Shown here piece after piece: positions 5,032 to 5,494 of a stretch of 5,494 nt of DNA (the stretch's first letter is position 1; every line of letters starts with the position of its first letter). The stretch is from Rhodocyclales bacterium (lineage in GTDB: Bacteria > Pseudomonadota > Gammaproteobacteria > Burkholderiales > Rhodocyclaceae). The position numbers and the translations under genes were made by a program. Below the pieces are notes generated by a model. That model was not told where the DNA came from, made no database searches, and was given only the letters and a program-made list of their open reading frames with translations. The stretch covers positions 1 to 5,494 of the forward strand of contig JAIOPW010000472.1 in the NCBI GenBank assembly GCA_021413665.1, in the 5' to 3' direction.

Positions 5032-5494
5032 TCAGATTGCCGATGGAATCGGCGGTGCAGTGGCCGCCTCTTCAAACTTGAGGGCGATCTTTTCGTGTTC
5101 GTCAAGGTCGATCGTGACGCGACCACCGTGCACCAGTTTTCCGAACAGAAGTTCGTCCGCAAGCGCGGAGCGAATGGTGTCTTGGATCAGGCGCGCCATC
5201 GGTCGCGCGCCCATCAGTGGATCGAAGCCCTTTTCCGCCAGCCAGGCGCGCAGCGCATCGGTGAAAATGGCTTCGACCTTTTTCTCATGCAGTTGTCCTT
5301 CGAGTTGCATGAGGAATTTGTCCACAACGCGCAGGATGATTTCCGCATCGAGTGCGCGGAAGGAAATGATTGCATCAAGGCGGTTGCGGAACTCGGGCGT
5401 GAACATGCGCTTGATGTCGGCCATTTCGTCGCCTTGTCCCTTGTTGGCGGTGAAGCCGATGCTGGTCTTCTGCAAAGCTTCCGCGCCGGCGTTT
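5032..5494 (-). CDS. clpA: ClpA, ATP-binding subunit of the ClpAP protease, C-terminal part (5' end outside window)
   Basis: ClpA is a hexameric AAA+ unfoldase that feeds substrates, including N-end-rule proteins brought by ClpS, into the ClpP peptidase. The window holds the last 153 residues of a protein usually about 750 long: the end of the second AAA+ module. It opens with NAGAE (residues 1-5 of the visible part), then FTPEFRNRLD at 31-40, with the Arg residues near the nucleotide site of the next subunit, and GARPMAR at 95-101, the sensor-2 motif. The C-terminal small domain is complete and ends in a short Ala/Pro-rich tail. The Walker motifs and the ClpP-binding loop are outside the window. 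ClpA rather than ClpB or ClpC is chosen from the close match to the E. coli ClpA C-terminus and the absence of a longer tail. rraA begins 36 bp downstream with no convincing terminator between. Confidence 0.95.
   Translation of the reverse strand, partial: NAGAEALQKTSIGFTANKGQGDEMADIKRMFTPEFRNRLDAIISFRALDAEIILRVVDKFLMQLEGQLHEKKVEAIFTDALRAWLAEKGFDPLMGARPMARLIQDTIRSALADELLFGKLVHGGRVTIDLDEHEKIALKFEEAATAPPIPSAI

Overview
The window looks like a chromosomal stretch of a betaproteobacterium. The genes are GC-rich (around 60% by eye), and the AceA, ClpA and malate synthase A sequences are of proteobacterial type. A Rhodocyclales-like host is my guess from gene content, not something the sequence proves. 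Coding density is high: five of the six genes lie on the minus strand, and there are no RNA genes, CRISPR arrays or recognisable transposases.

Layout, left to right. (1) Positions 1-1001, minus: the N-terminal 333 residues of malate synthase A (aceB), cut by the window edge. (2) Positions 1002-1107: a short divergent regulatory region with a long bulged inverted repeat. (3) Positions 1108-2013, plus: a LysR-type regulator, divergent from aceB. (4) Positions 1986-2846, minus: a membrane-anchored alpha/beta hydrolase whose 3' end overlaps the 3' end of the lysR gene. (5) Positions 2930-2963: a rho-independent terminator for aceA. (6) Positions 2986-4296, minus: complete isocitrate lyase (aceA). 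(7) Positions 4297-4509: an AT-rich intergenic region with two identical 14-bp palindromes, two other hairpins and a candidate aceA promoter. (8) Positions 4510-4995, minus: an RraA-family protein. (9) Positions 5032-5494, minus: the C-terminal 153 residues of ClpA, cut by the window edge.

Functionally the core is a glyoxylate-bypass cluster. AceA splits isocitrate into succinate and glyoxylate, and AceB condenses glyoxylate with acetyl-CoA to malate, allowing growth on acetate or fatty acids. The LysR protein is placed to control aceB and itself through the shared divergent region. The aceA gene has its own control region with a different palindrome, so the two bypass genes may answer to different regulators. 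The RraA-family protein is commonly named a ribonuclease E regulator, but it keeps the D-X20-R-D motif of metal-dependent oxo-acid aldolases/decarboxylases, so an enzymatic role close to central carbon metabolism is possible.

I see no clearly new multi-gene system. The most interesting unexplained sequence is regulatory: the paired palindromes GTCTTATATAAGAC upstream of aceA and the bulged dyad between aceB and lysR.
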